Assembly: GCA_902776765.1 (NCBI GenBank)
Contig: CACYRP010000024.1
Location: 1 to 64,000, forward strand
Source of the DNA: Fibrobacter succinogenes
Lineage (GTDB): Bacteria > Fibrobacterota > Fibrobacteria > Fibrobacterales > Fibrobacteraceae
Reading direction: 5' to 3'
Length of the DNA stretch: 64,000 nt
Shown: piece by piece, positions 49,932 to 59,514 of the stretch
Numbering within the stretch: position 1 is the first letter of the stretch
Layout of the letters: each line of letters opens with the position of its first letter
The notes under the pieces: model-generated
The model's database searches: none
Seen by the model: the letters and a program-made list of their open reading frames with translations, nothing else
Told to the model about the DNA's origin: nothing
Translations under genes and position numbers: made by a program

Positions 49932-50510
49932 TTAAATCTTGATTTTTGCACCCATGAGTTTCACGAATTCGCGAACAATAGCAGTGTCGCCAGGCCATGC
50001 CGGAGCCGTAACCAAGTTGCGGTCCACAACGGCTTCGTCTACATTCACAGCCACATACTTACCACCGGCAAGAGTGATATCCGGACCAACAGCAGGATAA
50101 GCCGTCGCCTTGTAACCTTTCAGCACGCCAGCCGCAGCAAGCACCTGCGGACCATGGCAAATAGCCGCCACAGGCTTTTTAGCCTTGAAAAATTCCTTCA
50201 CAATCTTGAGCACGCGTTCGTTCAAACGGATGTATTCCGGAGCACGGCCGCCCGTAATGAACAGACCTTCGTAATCCTTGACCTTCACCGCATCGAAATC
50301 GGCCGTGAGGGCAAAGTTATGACCGCGGGATTCGGAATAAGTCTGTTCGCCCAAGAAATCGTGAATTGCAGTAGCCACAGTTTCGCCGGCCTTTTTATCG
50401 GGGCACACAGCATCCACCTGATAGCCAAGCATAGACATCGACTGGAACGGGACCATGGTTTCGTAGTCTTCGGTAAAATCGCCACAGAGAAGTAGAACTT
50501 TTTTTGCCAT
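49932..50510 (-). CDS. DJ-1/PfpI family protein
   Basis: The 192-residue protein is a full-length PfpI/DJ-1 domain. The nucleophile elbow [14 protein letters not shown] has Cys near residue 118 and the next His, the usual pair. [18 protein letters not shown] at the start and the [15 protein letters not shown] segment also fit. Family members act as small-molecule glyoxalases, deglycases or (PfpI) proteases, and some as stress proteins. Here the true substrate is unknown. The ATG has GGAG upstream. It stands alone between a repeat element and fluC. Confidence 0.9.
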   Translation of the reverse strand: MAKKVLLLCGDFTEDYETMVPFQSMSMLGYQVDAVCPDKKAGETVATAIHDFLGEQTYSESRGHNFALTADFDAVKVKDYEGLFITGGRAPEYIRLNERVLKIVKEFFKAKKPVAAICHGPQVLAAAGVLKGYKATAYPAVGPDITLAGGKYVAVNVDEAVVDRNLVTAPAWPGDTAIVREFVKLMGAKIKI

Positions 50511-50640
50511 TACGCACTCCTTATGAAACGCTATTTTAAGAATGTTATTTTGTTTCCTACAACCAACATAGGACCAATGCTACAAAATACATCTAATGTT
50601 TCAATAGAGTACGTTTGTTCACAAATTTTAACAAACAAAT

Positions 50641-51009
50641 TTAACGGTTGAAACCCATGAGGTAAAGTCCGGCAGCACAAGCGGCAACGCCAAGCACAAA
50701 ACTCGGAAATGCGTAGATTGCAAACATTCCGATTTTTCCAGATTGCAGCAGTGCGAGGTTCTCGTTCGCGAAGGTGCTGAACGTGGTAAAGCCACCGCAG
50801 AAGCCAGTCACCAAAAACAGCTTGAGGTTCGGCGAAAGCGATCCGCACTTGAGGAACAGTCCCGAGAAAATCCCGATGCAAAGGCAACCGAGAACGTTCA
50901 CCACAAACGTCGGCCACGGGAATCCAGCGATCTTGGGAAATACTAACGAAAGAAAATAGCGAAGAACACTTCCGAGAGCACCGCCAATTGCAACAAAAAG
51001 ATAGGACAT
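50641..51009 (-). CDS. crcB: fluoride channel FluC (CrcB)
   Basis: The 122-residue protein has four hydrophobic helices and the FluC signature residues: GGALGSVLRY at the start, VNVLGC in helix 2, and GFCGGFTTFSTF in helix 3 with the Phe pair and the Thr-Thr that line the pore. FluC is a dual-topology dimer that lets fluoride out of the cell. I looked for a fluoride riboswitch in the 61 bp before the ATG and found none. The gene follows the AT-rich operon in the same direction. Confidence 0.93.
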   Translation of the reverse strand: MSYLFVAIGGALGSVLRYFLSLVFPKIAGFPWPTFVVNVLGCLCIGIFSGLFLKCGSLSPNLKLFLVTGFCGGFTTFSTFANENLALLQSGKIGMFAIYAFPSFVLGVAACAAGLYLMGFNR

Positions 51010-51070
51010 GAGAAAAACAGTTTAAGACTAGTAATTTAAAGCGTCCCAAATAATAATAAAATTCAGAAGT

Positions 51071-52327
51071 TCATGTCAACTTATCAAAAAATACCTTATC
51101 CTTCCTCTGACGGAGTCTCAGATAATATCCGGCAATCATAGACGATAGCATTGTCGTAAGAACGAGGACCGTAAAAAATTCCAAACTTATTATACTTGCC
51201 CCATATGCAACCGTCGCAAGAACGATTCCAGGACCTCCCCTTGCATTCATGGTAATAGCAAAGTTGAGCTTTGTTGTATTACTAACTTTTCCAAGAATAA
51301 GAAATAGCCATGTCCCTATAAATTCCAAACCGAAGGCAATTCCAAAAAACATCACAAATCTGAAAAACGAAAAATTATGGAACACGTTAAGTTGAAATCC
51401 CACTAGCGCAAAATAAATTGGGACGAAAAACGAAAAAACAAAATGTTCCAAATACTTAATTCGATTGTTCGCTTCCGCCAAGTTTCCAAACAATGCTTTA
51501 ACAACATATCCAACCAAAAAAGACGAATACATTATATTGATTCCAACCATATAAAACAATCCGCTTATAAGAAGTAGCGCAATAAAACTCAATGTATAAA
51601 AAACGTTGGTCGATAGCCTAAGCTTTACGCCATTCATATATTTACTTAGAAACTTTACAACAACAAACATTCCTATTGTCGCCACAGACACAACAAGTGA
51701 ATCACCGAAGCAGAGTTTTCCAGAATCAGCATTCCTTGTCGCCATATTGAGCAGAATCCACAGCAAAAGGTCCTGAAAAGTCGCAATAGTAAGCACTGCA
51801 TTTGAAAATCTAGTGTTCATTACACCCATATCAAAGAATATCTTCGAAATGACAGGTATAGAAGTAATGGCAACACCAATAGCAAACACCATGCGGTACG
51901 AAAAGACATTACCCATGTCGCCTATGAAATATTCCTGAAACACATTAAAGAAGGGAATACATCCAAGCATCGGAAGTAGCGTGGCTCCAAGAAACACAAG
52001 ACTTATTATTTTAAGATTCTTGCAATCAACCTCAATCTTTGTCGAAAAGCCCGATAGAAACATCAGAAAAATCAAGCCCATCTGGTAAAAAACATTGAGA
52101 ATTTTTCCTTCTTCTGGATAGGCGTTGAATATCAAGCCCATAAAATTAGGAAACAATAAGAAAAGCCCGCTTCCACCGATGAGCATACCTCCTAAAATTT
52201 CGCCTACAACTCTAGGACCTTTTATCTTTTCAACAAGCGAACCAAATACAAATGCGCTACCAAGAAGAAGCGCCAACGCTATAAATATCCTTATTATTTC
52301 AGCCTGTTCCAATAACGAAAGTTCCAT
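51071..52327 (-). CDS. CPA2-type cation/proton antiporter
   Basis: The 418-residue protein has about twelve membrane helices and resembles CPA2 (KefB/NapA-like) antiporters. The N-terminus has KIKGPRVVGEILGGMLIG, then GLIFLMFLSGFSTKIE and ATFQDLLLW with the conserved Asp of the ion site. These exchange K+ or Na+ for H+. No NAD-binding RCK domain is attached. I use the ATG at 52327 with AAGGG upstream, 4 bp after the ligase gene stop. It is the last gene of the AT-rich operon. Its link to lipid synthesis is not obvious; it may support a membrane condition that the lipid pathway depends on. Confidence 0.75.
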   Translation of the reverse strand: MELSLLEQAEIIRIFIALALLLGSAFVFGSLVEKIKGPRVVGEILGGMLIGGSGLFLLFPNFMGLIFNAYPEEGKILNVFYQMGLIFLMFLSGFSTKIEVDCKNLKIISLVFLGATLLPMLGCIPFFNVFQEYFIGDMGNVFSYRMVFAIGVAITSIPVISKIFFDMGVMNTRFSNAVLTIATFQDLLLWILLNMATRNADSGKLCFGDSLVVSVATIGMFVVVKFLSKYMNGVKLRLSTNVFYTLSFIALLLISGLFYMVGINIMYSSFLVGYVVKALFGNLAEANNRIKYLEHFVFSFFVPIYFALVGFQLNVFHNFSFFRFVMFFGIAFGLEFIGTWLFLILGKVSNTTKLNFAITMNARGGPGIVLATVAYGASIISLEFFTVLVLTTMLSSMIAGYYLRLRQRKDKVFFDKLT

Positions 52328-52331
52328 ATAA

Positions 52332-53798
52332 TTACCCTTTCCAAAATGTACTCTTATCATTTATGCTAAACTTTCTGATTTTTTCATATTTGGAGAGATT
52401 GCTATTTATTTTATCAAAAACAAGTTGCCAATCACCTTCCATATTTTCCTTACCATTGACATAGATATCGCATGTCAAAAAGCCATCTCGATTATACACC
52501 CTAGCAGATACAATCCGCGGATCAGCCGCCTCAACCTTGTCAATTATTCGCTTAGCCGATATATTTTCGCCATTATTCAGCACAATCATGGAATCCATTC
52601 GACCTTTGATATAGACTTTATTGTTCATAACCTTTCCAAGATCACTAGTCAAGAAATAACCTTGTTCATCAAATACTTTTTTCGTGCTATCCATGTCATT
52701 ATAATAACCGAGAAAAATATTAGGGCCCTTGATAGACAATTCACCATAGCCTTCATTATCAGGGTCAATAACTTTCACATCAACGTATTCTAGAATGGAG
52801 CCCACGCTATCCAAGTCATCTACATTTGGATAATCAATTGCAAATGCAGAGGAGGTCTCTGACAACGCATAAGAATTCATAATATTTAGCCCTTGCTCCA
52901 TATATATTTTTCGAATATCGTGAGGAAGAATTGAACCTCCACTAAAAAGGTATTTAAGTCGTCCGCCTAAAAGAGCATTAATAGTAACATTATGAGCGCA
53001 AGCCATTTCATAAAATTTCATAAATATCAGAGGAACGGCACAATAAACCGTAGGCTTAGCCATCGCCATTTCATGAGCCATATTTCTAACATCATTTGCA
53101 AGATAAACCTTATATCCAAAAACAAGCGAATAAAGAAAATTAAATATTGAACCGTATGTGTGGTTCAGCGGTAAAAATAAATAGCATACATCATTTTCAT
53201 CAAGATGTATCCGTTTGGCCAAAGCTTCATAACTAGCGAAAATATTTTTTATTGAGAGCATAACACCCTTTGGGAATGATGTCGAGCCACTCGTAAATAC
53301 AATCTTTGCCGGTTGATTTTCATCAACAGGAGCAATCTGAAAAAGACCTGTAAGAGATAATTTTCCTTGTTCAAGCATCTTGTCAAAATCATCTTCAATA
53401 CAGATAAAATCTACATTAGGATATTTTGTCTTTGCCTCATCAACATATTCTTTCAAAGTCTTACTATAAAGAAGGCATGCAATTTCGCATTTGTCGATGG
53501 AATATTCTAGGTTGTCGCCAATCCAATCCTTAGACAAACCAACACTCAACCCAACATAATTCATAATTGCAACATCGGCAATCATCCACGCAATAGAATT
53601 CGGGCCATAAATACCAATATTTTTCCCCTTATAACCGTGAGCAATCAAGAAAGAAGCAAAATAGTTAACCTTCTCAATAAATTCACCGAAAGTTATTCCT
53701 TCGAACTCTCCATTTTTCATTTCAAAGAGATATTCGAAATCTTTTCGATTCTTGTAATCTGATCTTAAGAACTTTTCCAATTCATTCACAGTTTTCAT
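52332..53798 (-). CDS. AMP-dependent acyl/aryl ligase
   Basis: The 488-residue protein has the adenylate-forming motifs: KIVFTSGSTSFPKGVML (P-loop), NSYALSETSSA, SDLGKV and GRMDSMIVLNNGENIS (hinge). These enzymes activate a carboxylic acid with ATP to an acyl-AMP and then transfer it to CoA or a carrier. The C-terminal sub-domain is slightly short and ends FWKG, with a Lys where the catalytic Lys is expected. The gene overlaps the GNAT gene by 4 bp, hinting that the activated acyl group is passed to the acyltransferase. The substrate is unknown; a long-chain fatty acid is an inference from the neighbours. Confidence 0.8.
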   Translation of the reverse strand: MKTVNELEKFLRSDYKNRKDFEYLFEMKNGEFEGITFGEFIEKVNYFASFLIAHGYKGKNIGIYGPNSIAWMIADVAIMNYVGLSVGLSKDWIGDNLEYSIDKCEIACLLYSKTLKEYVDEAKTKYPNVDFICIEDDFDKMLEQGKLSLTGLFQIAPVDENQPAKIVFTSGSTSFPKGVMLSIKNIFASYEALAKRIHLDENDVCYLFLPLNHTYGSIFNFLYSLVFGYKVYLANDVRNMAHEMAMAKPTVYCAVPLIFMKFYEMACAHNVTINALLGGRLKYLFSGGSILPHDIRKIYMEQGLNIMNSYALSETSSAFAIDYPNVDDLDSVGSILEYVDVKVIDPDNEGYGELSIKGPNIFLGYYNDMDSTKKVFDEQGYFLTSDLGKVMNNKVYIKGRMDSMIVLNNGENISAKRIIDKVEAADPRIVSARVYNRDGFLTCDIYVNGKENMEGDWQLVFDKINSNLSKYEKIRKFSINDKSTFWKG

Positions 53799-54862
53799 CT
53801 TAGCCTTCTTTCTAAAAGAACATATTCATAAACATCCGTTACATCTTTTAATGCATATTTTTGATTTACCCTTCCATCTCTTATAAGAGCGCTAATACTT
53901 GGAAGTCCATTTATCTTAAGTTCTTTCATTATTGCATACACAAGCGCTTTGCCAAGTCCCCGATGCTGCAGATCTACTCCTATATAGAGCATAACGAATC
54001 GCTTCGGTTTCTTTTTTCTTCTGAGTATCTTAAAAATATTGAACAGGTTATCCGTATGATAAACTAAATTTCCATAGTCAGGAATCGATATATAAAATCC
54101 GACCATTTCTCCGTTAAAATAGGCAAACTTTGTCATATCATTATCTATGATTTGCTCATAGCTATTGAATAGTTCCCTGAAACTTTCAATTTCAATTTCC
54201 TTAAAAATTGGAAAATCTTTATACAGGACAATCAAAAGCCTATAAACATCATCGATTGCCTTGCTAAACTCGCCATTTTTTAAACTTCTAATTTCATAAC
54301 CTTTTGATACAAATTCATCAAACCTTTTTTCAAAGACTTCGTTCACATATGTTTCATCAATTGCCCGAAACACATTCGATGTATAATGTTCTTTTACGTC
54401 AAATCCATTTTCCTTGAAAAAAACGAAATAGTAATCCTTATTATATGGCTCTCCCGTATAAGGGGTCTCAAAATTATTAATTTTAAGCCTATACTTTATC
54501 CAAAACGAAGCATCTACAGGTCCTTGCACTTTTTCGTAGTTGCGTTCTTTACAAAAAACAAACATTTTATCAAAAAGAAACTTCGCGATTTCATTATCAT
54601 TAATACATTCAAAAAAGCCCATATACGCAGTATTGTCACCTTCGTATGTTGTGATACAAAAGCGCCCAACAGCCTTACCATTATCGTCGAAAACAAGAAA
54701 TTTATCGAGCTTAAAATATTTACTCAATGGATGTGTTCCAAGAAGTATTTTTTTCACAGTATTGGGATTTTCCATGTTTTCGCTTGAATCATAAAGCTTT
54801 TTGGGAAGGTTTATAAAATCCCTAACATATCTCTTTTCGTTTTCAAACTTGACAAGTTTCAT
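53795..54862 (-). CDS. GNAT-family acyltransferase (YghO-like)
   Basis: The 355-residue protein has a C-terminal GNAT domain with the acetyl-CoA loop GVDLQHRGLGKALV (near residue 305). The N-terminal half shows the YghO-like pattern (FINLPKKLYDS, YMGFFECINDNE, QGPVDASFW). Bacterial ceramide synthases belong to the same wider group of acyltransferases. GNAT enzymes normally move acetyl groups, but relatives in lipid loci transfer long acyl chains to an amino group. The gene overlaps the dikinase upstream by 20 bp and the ligase downstream by 4 bp, so the three are tightly coupled. An N-acyl-lipid function is inference. Confidence 0.6.
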   Translation of the reverse strand: MKLVKFENEKRYVRDFINLPKKLYDSSENMENPNTVKKILLGTHPLSKYFKLDKFLVFDDNGKAVGRFCITTYEGDNTAYMGFFECINDNEIAKFLFDKMFVFCKERNYEKVQGPVDASFWIKYRLKINNFETPYTGEPYNKDYYFVFFKENGFDVKEHYTSNVFRAIDETYVNEVFEKRFDEFVSKGYEIRSLKNGEFSKAIDDVYRLLIVLYKDFPIFKEIEIESFRELFNSYEQIIDNDMTKFAYFNGEMVGFYISIPDYGNLVYHTDNLFNIFKILRRKKKPKRFVMLYIGVDLQHRGLGKALVYAIMKELKINGLPSISALIRDGRVNQKYALKDVTDVYEYVLLERRLR

Positions 54863-57131
54863 GGTTCAATCCCCTTTTTATAATCTGAATCTTGCCATTA
54901 CCGCCATTTATTTTTATGACATCTCCAGATTGTATTGAAAGCATCAAATCTTTAACACCAACAATAGATGGTATTCCGATTTCACGCGAAATTATCGCCG
55001 TATGCGAAAGCAACGACCCCTTTTCTGAAACAACGCCTTTTGCCGATGTCAAAAGAAATACCCACCCAGGATCAGTCATCTTCGTTATAAGAATTTTATC
55101 CTTAACATTTTTCACATCACAAACATTGCTGATTACAAGAGCTTCCCCCTCTACAATTCCACTTGAACACGGAGTTCCTTGAAGTTCATCTTTTTTCAGC
55201 GTTTTTTTATACGAATTGACAGCCACATGATTTTTATCGAATTCTTTATCAGCAAAAACCAATCTCGAATATGGAGGCAGTTCTCTATAAAGCTTGTATT
55301 TTTCTTTTCTTTCACGCACAAGTTCTATCACATTAGAAGGTGTTTCTGCAAGATTTAAAATTTCGTCTATTTTCAAATAATATATGTCAAATTCCTTTTC
55401 AATAATTCCCTGTTCGACATACCTTTTTCCTAGAGCCTCGATGATACATCTTACAATACCATATATACGACTTCTGTTGAGTCTCGAAATTTCACGATTG
55501 TAGATACCAAGCGAACTTCTTTGAACATAAATTTTCGAGAGCCAATCGTATTTATCTGAGTTTACTTTTTTCGTAGAAAAACTTTTATAAGTAGCCTTTA
55601 AACGATTTATGTCCTCTCGATAAAAATCAATTTTTGCATCTAAAAGTTCTGGATTAGTTCTAAACGTTCGACTTTCGAGTTTTAGTTCCTCTAAATTTCT
55701 ATCGCCAAATTTACGGATATATTCTTTTTTTGCAATTTCGAATTCATCAGCCGTCAATTCGTCTTTTTGTAACGAAAGTTTAGTTATCTCAACAACGGGT
55801 TTCATACTTTCAATATTCGAAATGCCGCTTATGTAATCATTGATTTCCTTGTCTGTCTTTCTAAGTTTTCTTTTCATGCGGGATTTAAGAAGCCCCGTAA
55901 AAATAAAAGCATACATATCATTAAGTTGCGTCACATCCCAGCAACTAAAAAGCTTATTTTTCAGTTCATTGAACATCAAAACAAGTTCAGACGAACCTAA
56001 ATTGTCGTTAAATCTGCTGTAAAAATCATTATTAATAGCAATGAATTTCGCATTCAGTTTTTTCATGTTCCTTGGAACGCACAACAATTCGTAAAAAAAG
56101 TTGAAATACGTCATCATTCGAACAAAAAAATTTACATTCACGTCATCGCTATTGTAGCTTTTATTTTTTACACCAAGCATTTCTTGCCAAACAGGGATTA
56201 TTTTTTTACTAAATGGCAAATATTTAAGCACCGTGTACCAGTTGCTAATTTTATAATAAATACGTCCATTGACATGTCCTGTCATGTTTAAAAATATGTC
56301 TTCATGCTTGCGAAGCTCCTTGTTATTTTTTAAAACTCTCTCGCACACACCGCGAAGAACCCCGCTATAAACTAGATTGACAAAAGAAATCGTTAAAGGA
56401 AGCGATATTCCAGGATAGCTTTCAACAATATTGCTGTTGTCTAATACGAGAGGATTATCCGTCTTTAATGTTGTTATTTCGCGTACTTGAAGGAAATAAA
56501 TGACACCATCCTTTATGGCGAATTCTATATCCAAATAATCACCAAAAAGTTTTTTTATTATTTCCGATGACGCAATCAGTTCTTCGATTAGTTCCGAAGA
56601 AAGCAGATTATCACAGCCTTCAAAATAGCATACTTTGTCAGTAACATTGTAGTAATAAGATGTCGTATCTACTTTCGATGAAACAACACCTTCACCAAGT
56701 CCGCGACCTACCGTTATAACGCATTCATTCAAAAGACCTTGCGGGTTCGCCGTAAAAAGCACTCCAGCAATATCGGAATCAATCATGTCTTGGACAATGA
56801 TATTCATTTCGACATCACCTAAGTCCAAGGATTTGCGCATTGCATAGGCCTTAACAGATTCTCGTTGAATAGAATTGACTATTTGCTTTATCTTTGACGG
56901 AACATTTTCTCGGGACACATTCAAAAACGTATCAAACTGACCCGCAAAACTTGAAAATTTACCATCTTCAATATTGGCGGAACTTCTAACAGCAAATACT
57001 TTTCGCAAGGATGGATAATCAAATATTATCTCGTCCTTTAGTGCTTCTTCGTACGGTACAACTGTAAACGCAGGAACATTAACACCTGCATCACGCATTT
57101 TTATCAAATTGTCAATCTTTTTTCCAAGCAT
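54843..57131 (-). CDS. PEP-synthase/rifampicin-phosphotransferase-type dikinase B
   Basis: The 762-residue protein has an ATP-grasp domain (about 1-235; VFAVRSSANIEDGKFSSFAGQ, DIAGVLFTANP), a helical middle domain, and a C-terminal swivelling phosphohistidine domain with LLSHTAIISREIGIPSIVG (His near 710). Such enzymes use ATP to give AMP and Pi, moving the beta phosphate to a substrate via His. The middle has KFGDRNLEELKLESR and FDIYYLKIDE, as in rifampicin phosphotransferases, rather than the PEP/pyruvate domain of PpsA. The acceptor is probably a small hydroxyl compound. The ATG at 57131 has GGAAAGG upstream and lies 1 bp after the UbiA-like gene stop. Confidence 0.7.
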   Translation of the reverse strand: MLGKKIDNLIKMRDAGVNVPAFTVVPYEEALKDEIIFDYPSLRKVFAVRSSANIEDGKFSSFAGQFDTFLNVSRENVPSKIKQIVNSIQRESVKAYAMRKSLDLGDVEMNIIVQDMIDSDIAGVLFTANPQGLLNECVITVGRGLGEGVVSSKVDTTSYYYNVTDKVCYFEGCDNLLSSELIEELIASSEIIKKLFGDYLDIEFAIKDGVIYFLQVREITTLKTDNPLVLDNSNIVESYPGISLPLTISFVNLVYSGVLRGVCERVLKNNKELRKHEDIFLNMTGHVNGRIYYKISNWYTVLKYLPFSKKIIPVWQEMLGVKNKSYNSDDVNVNFFVRMMTYFNFFYELLCVPRNMKKLNAKFIAINNDFYSRFNDNLGSSELVLMFNELKNKLFSCWDVTQLNDMYAFIFTGLLKSRMKRKLRKTDKEINDYISGISNIESMKPVVEITKLSLQKDELTADEFEIAKKEYIRKFGDRNLEELKLESRTFRTNPELLDAKIDFYREDINRLKATYKSFSTKKVNSDKYDWLSKIYVQRSSLGIYNREISRLNRSRIYGIVRCIIEALGKRYVEQGIIEKEFDIYYLKIDEILNLAETPSNVIELVRERKEKYKLYRELPPYSRLVFADKEFDKNHVAVNSYKKTLKKDELQGTPCSSGIVEGEALVISNVCDVKNVKDKILITKMTDPGWVFLLTSAKGVVSEKGSLLSHTAIISREIGIPSIVGVKDLMLSIQSGDVIKINGGNGKIQIIKRGLNHETCQV

Positions 57132-57132
57132 T

Positions 57133-58041
57133 CTAGACCTTTCCAAATACCAAGAACGCTACAATAGTAAGAAGCATCGTTGATTCTTGACAATATGTAT
57201 ATGTTTCAACCTTAGAAACCAGCTTGAACTTTTCTGGATTTTTTATAAACTGAGTAAATTTCCATGTCATCCATGATACGAGAATACCCAACACACATAC
57301 AGAAACTTTATTCAAGTTCCAAACAAGAATAAAATTCGTAACAATATCCATAATCGTAAGAATTAACACAAACAAAGTCGATCTTTTATATCCAAAAAGT
57401 TTACTGTATGTGGTGTAATCGTTCTCTTCTTTAGGAGCCCTGATTTTACGGCTAATTTCCCAAATAAGAGCCGGAAAGTAAAGAGTCCATAAAGCCATAA
57501 TATTTGTAAGCGTAATTGCCGGCAAATCGTATTTTCGAACAGTAAACGCGATAATATAAAGATTTATAATTGCCTGAACCGGATTATGAGTCACAAGCGC
57601 AAGAGGAAGGCTTGGCTGAATTTTCGCTTTTTGGAAAAACCACATGCTCATCAGGTAACCATAAACGTAAAGAATAACAAAGAAGATGATATTTTCTCTC
57701 ATAAAAATCACGTTCAATGCAACAGTTATAGCCTGAACAAGAGTGCATACAATCATAACATCTTTCTTTAACACTCTTCCACTTGGAAGAGGTCTATCAG
57801 GAAACAGCCTTTTATCCGTTTCAAAGTCCTTAAGGTCATCTGCAATACGAAGCCACATAAGGAACGCGAATACAGTAAAGGCACCAACAGCCTCCTGAAT
57901 TCCAATATCAAATTGATCCTTGGAAACTCCTTGGTTTAAAATAATGATAAAGTGGATTTCTAGGAACACGATTACGCCCAGGAGTAGCCGAGCAGCAATC
58001 GGATAACGTTCCATGAAGTATATTTGAAGTCGTTTTAACAT
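57133..58041 (-). CDS. UbiA-family prenyltransferase
   Basis: The 302-residue protein has eight or nine membrane helices and a first Asp-rich motif of the UbiA type: IADDLKDFETDKRLFPDRPLPSGR (near residues 66-89, split here by its prenyl-pyrophosphate-binding Asp). The PDRPLPSG end resembles geranylgeranylglyceryl phosphate geranylgeranyltransferase and chlorophyll-type members. The second motif is less clear. UbiA enzymes join an isoprenoid diphosphate to an acceptor at the membrane. The gene overlaps the decarboxylase upstream by 7 bp. Its place next to CarS-like, PssA-like and Psd genes suggests a lipid acceptor; the product is not proven. Confidence 0.72.
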   Translation of the reverse strand: MLKRLQIYFMERYPIAARLLLGVIVFLEIHFIIILNQGVSKDQFDIGIQEAVGAFTVFAFLMWLRIADDLKDFETDKRLFPDRPLPSGRVLKKDVMIVCTLVQAITVALNVIFMRENIIFFVILYVYGYLMSMWFFQKAKIQPSLPLALVTHNPVQAIINLYIIAFTVRKYDLPAITLTNIMALWTLYFPALIWEISRKIRAPKEENDYTTYSKLFGYKRSTLFVLILTIMDIVTNFILVWNLNKVSVCVLGILVSWMTWKFTQFIKNPEKFKLVSKVETYTYCQESTMLLTIVAFLVFGKV

Positions 58042-58889
58042 TTTAAAGTACCTACCTTTTCTCCATATAAAACCTTAGTCTCTATTCCTTCCATGCTTTG
58101 CGCTAATATATCCTCGTCAAGTTTAACATTGTCACCCACAAAGATTATTATAGTAGATCCTCCGGGTTCAAAATAACCTTTCTCCTGACCTTTGCAGAAA
58201 ACGCTTACCTCATAGTTTACGATGCGACCAACAAGAAGAGCACCAACTTCAACAAAAGCAATCTTTCCAAAATGATCTGTTTCTAACAAACTTACTTCAC
58301 GGCTATTTTCGCAATAAATCTTGTAATTTTTCGAAATGGAACATACCGTATGAAGCCGGCCCTTGATTTTTTTCTTGTCTAGCACATATCCACTATCAGG
58401 GAAACAATACCTGTGATAATTTTCCATACTTAATCTAAATACTAGAGCATATCCATTCTTAAATTTATCAGCATCAAAGCCAAGAATTTCTTCGACGGTA
58501 TAAGATCTTCCTTTCACCTTCATTTGATTCTGCCCGTCAAGTTTGTAAACAAGAAGATTTGAATCAGCAGGCGAAATAAAAACGTCATTAGCCATATTGA
58601 TGGGACGTTTGCCTGGGCGTATTTTACGAATAAAAAAATCATTGAAAGAACCGTAATTACAATCCTCGTAATCATTCATGTCTATACCTAGTTTTTTAAT
58701 AAAACCAGGAATCTTTTTGATTGAAACCCTACGCGAATTAATCTTGCCATAAATTTTCGATACAAACGGTAAAATGACAAATTTAAGGATTATTCGGCCA
58801 AAGGCGTTGTTGTACAAAAAATAAAGTTTGCCAGCGCCATACTGTTCAACGCTTTCATACGATTTATTTTGTCTGTTGTAAATTTTCAT
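58035..58889 (-). CDS. psd: phosphatidylserine decarboxylase-like protein
   Basis: The 284-residue protein has the pyruvoyl-type phosphatidylserine decarboxylase fold. The self-cleavage site is FEPGGSTIII with Ser near residue 245, where the chain is cut to make the pyruvoyl group. FFIRKIRPGKRPI, SPADS and NYHRYCFPDSG are also typical, the last with the conserved His-Arg-Tyr region. It would turn phosphatidylserine (or an archaetidylserine) into the ethanolamine form. The start at the ATG at 58889 has AAGG upstream; the earlier TTG lies inside the previous gene. It overlaps the UbiA gene. Confidence 0.88.
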   Translation of the reverse strand: MKIYNRQNKSYESVEQYGAGKLYFLYNNAFGRIILKFVILPFVSKIYGKINSRRVSIKKIPGFIKKLGIDMNDYEDCNYGSFNDFFIRKIRPGKRPINMANDVFISPADSNLLVYKLDGQNQMKVKGRSYTVEEILGFDADKFKNGYALVFRLSMENYHRYCFPDSGYVLDKKKIKGRLHTVCSISKNYKIYCENSREVSLLETDHFGKIAFVEVGALLVGRIVNYEVSVFCKGQEKGYFEPGGSTIIIFVGDNVKLDEDILAQSMEGIETKVLYGEKVGTLKC

Positions 58890-58899
58890 ACACAACGCC

Positions 58900-59514
58900 T
58901 TACAACAGATAGAAGACAATCATTACAATAGCAATAAGAACAAACATCCCATACCAAATTCCCTTCGGTTTTGGAATACTTATTTTAAGAATCTGAAAAA
59001 AAGACTCAAAAAAAATGAAGCACGAAAAGACAAGTAAAAAAACATCATTGGGAAGCAACGGTTTAAGAAAATAAGCAAGAGGAAAGACAAGTGCCGAATA
59101 CGCCACAGGAAGTCCAGTAAAATGACTGATCGTTCCCTCCATCACAGCCGTCGCTATGTTAAAATAAGCAAGTCTCGCGATACCGCTTATAGCAAATATC
59201 ACAAGAACAATAAGGTTCCACAAATTCGTCAATCCCATAGCCAAAAAGATGCTAATTGGAAGAGCGATAAAACTTATAACATCCACAAGTGAATCGAGTT
59301 CTACTCCGAATTCCTTTTCTTCTTCAGTTCTCTTGCATTTTCTTGCCACCACGCCATCGAACAAGTCGCAGATTCCAGCAACAATCAAGCAGCAAAATGC
59401 ATATTCAACGTTATTCTTAGCTAACGCGTAAAACATTCCTACAACAGCAATCACTAATCCAAGATATGTCAGAAAAACCGATTTATTCCATTTGCCAATG
59501 AACATTTTATGCAC
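58900..59514 (-). CDS. CDP-alcohol phosphatidyltransferase (PssA-like)
   Basis: The 204-residue protein has five or six membrane helices and the CDP-alcohol signature: CDLFDGVVARK (DxxDGxxAR), then about ten residues, then GVELDSLVD (GxxxDxxxD). These Asp residues bind the metal and CDP-lipid. Size and layout fit a phosphatidylserine synthase of the Gram-positive/archaeal type, since a decarboxylase follows directly. It would join serine to a CDP-lipid made by the CarS-like enzyme. It overlaps the dikinase A gene by 8 bp. Confidence 0.85.
   Translation of the reverse strand: MHKMFIGKWNKSVFLTYLGLVIAVVGMFYALAKNNVEYAFCCLIVAGICDLFDGVVARKCKRTEEEKEFGVELDSLVDVISFIALPISIFLAMGLTNLWNLIVLVIFAISGIARLAYFNIATAVMEGTISHFTGLPVAYSALVFPLAYFLKPLLPNDVFLLVFSCFIFFESFFQILKISIPKPKGIWYGMFVLIAIVMIVFYLL

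Noticed and set aside
51010..51070. Fluoride riboswitch before fluC
   Set aside because: The 61-bp leader lacks the conserved elements of the crcB motif.
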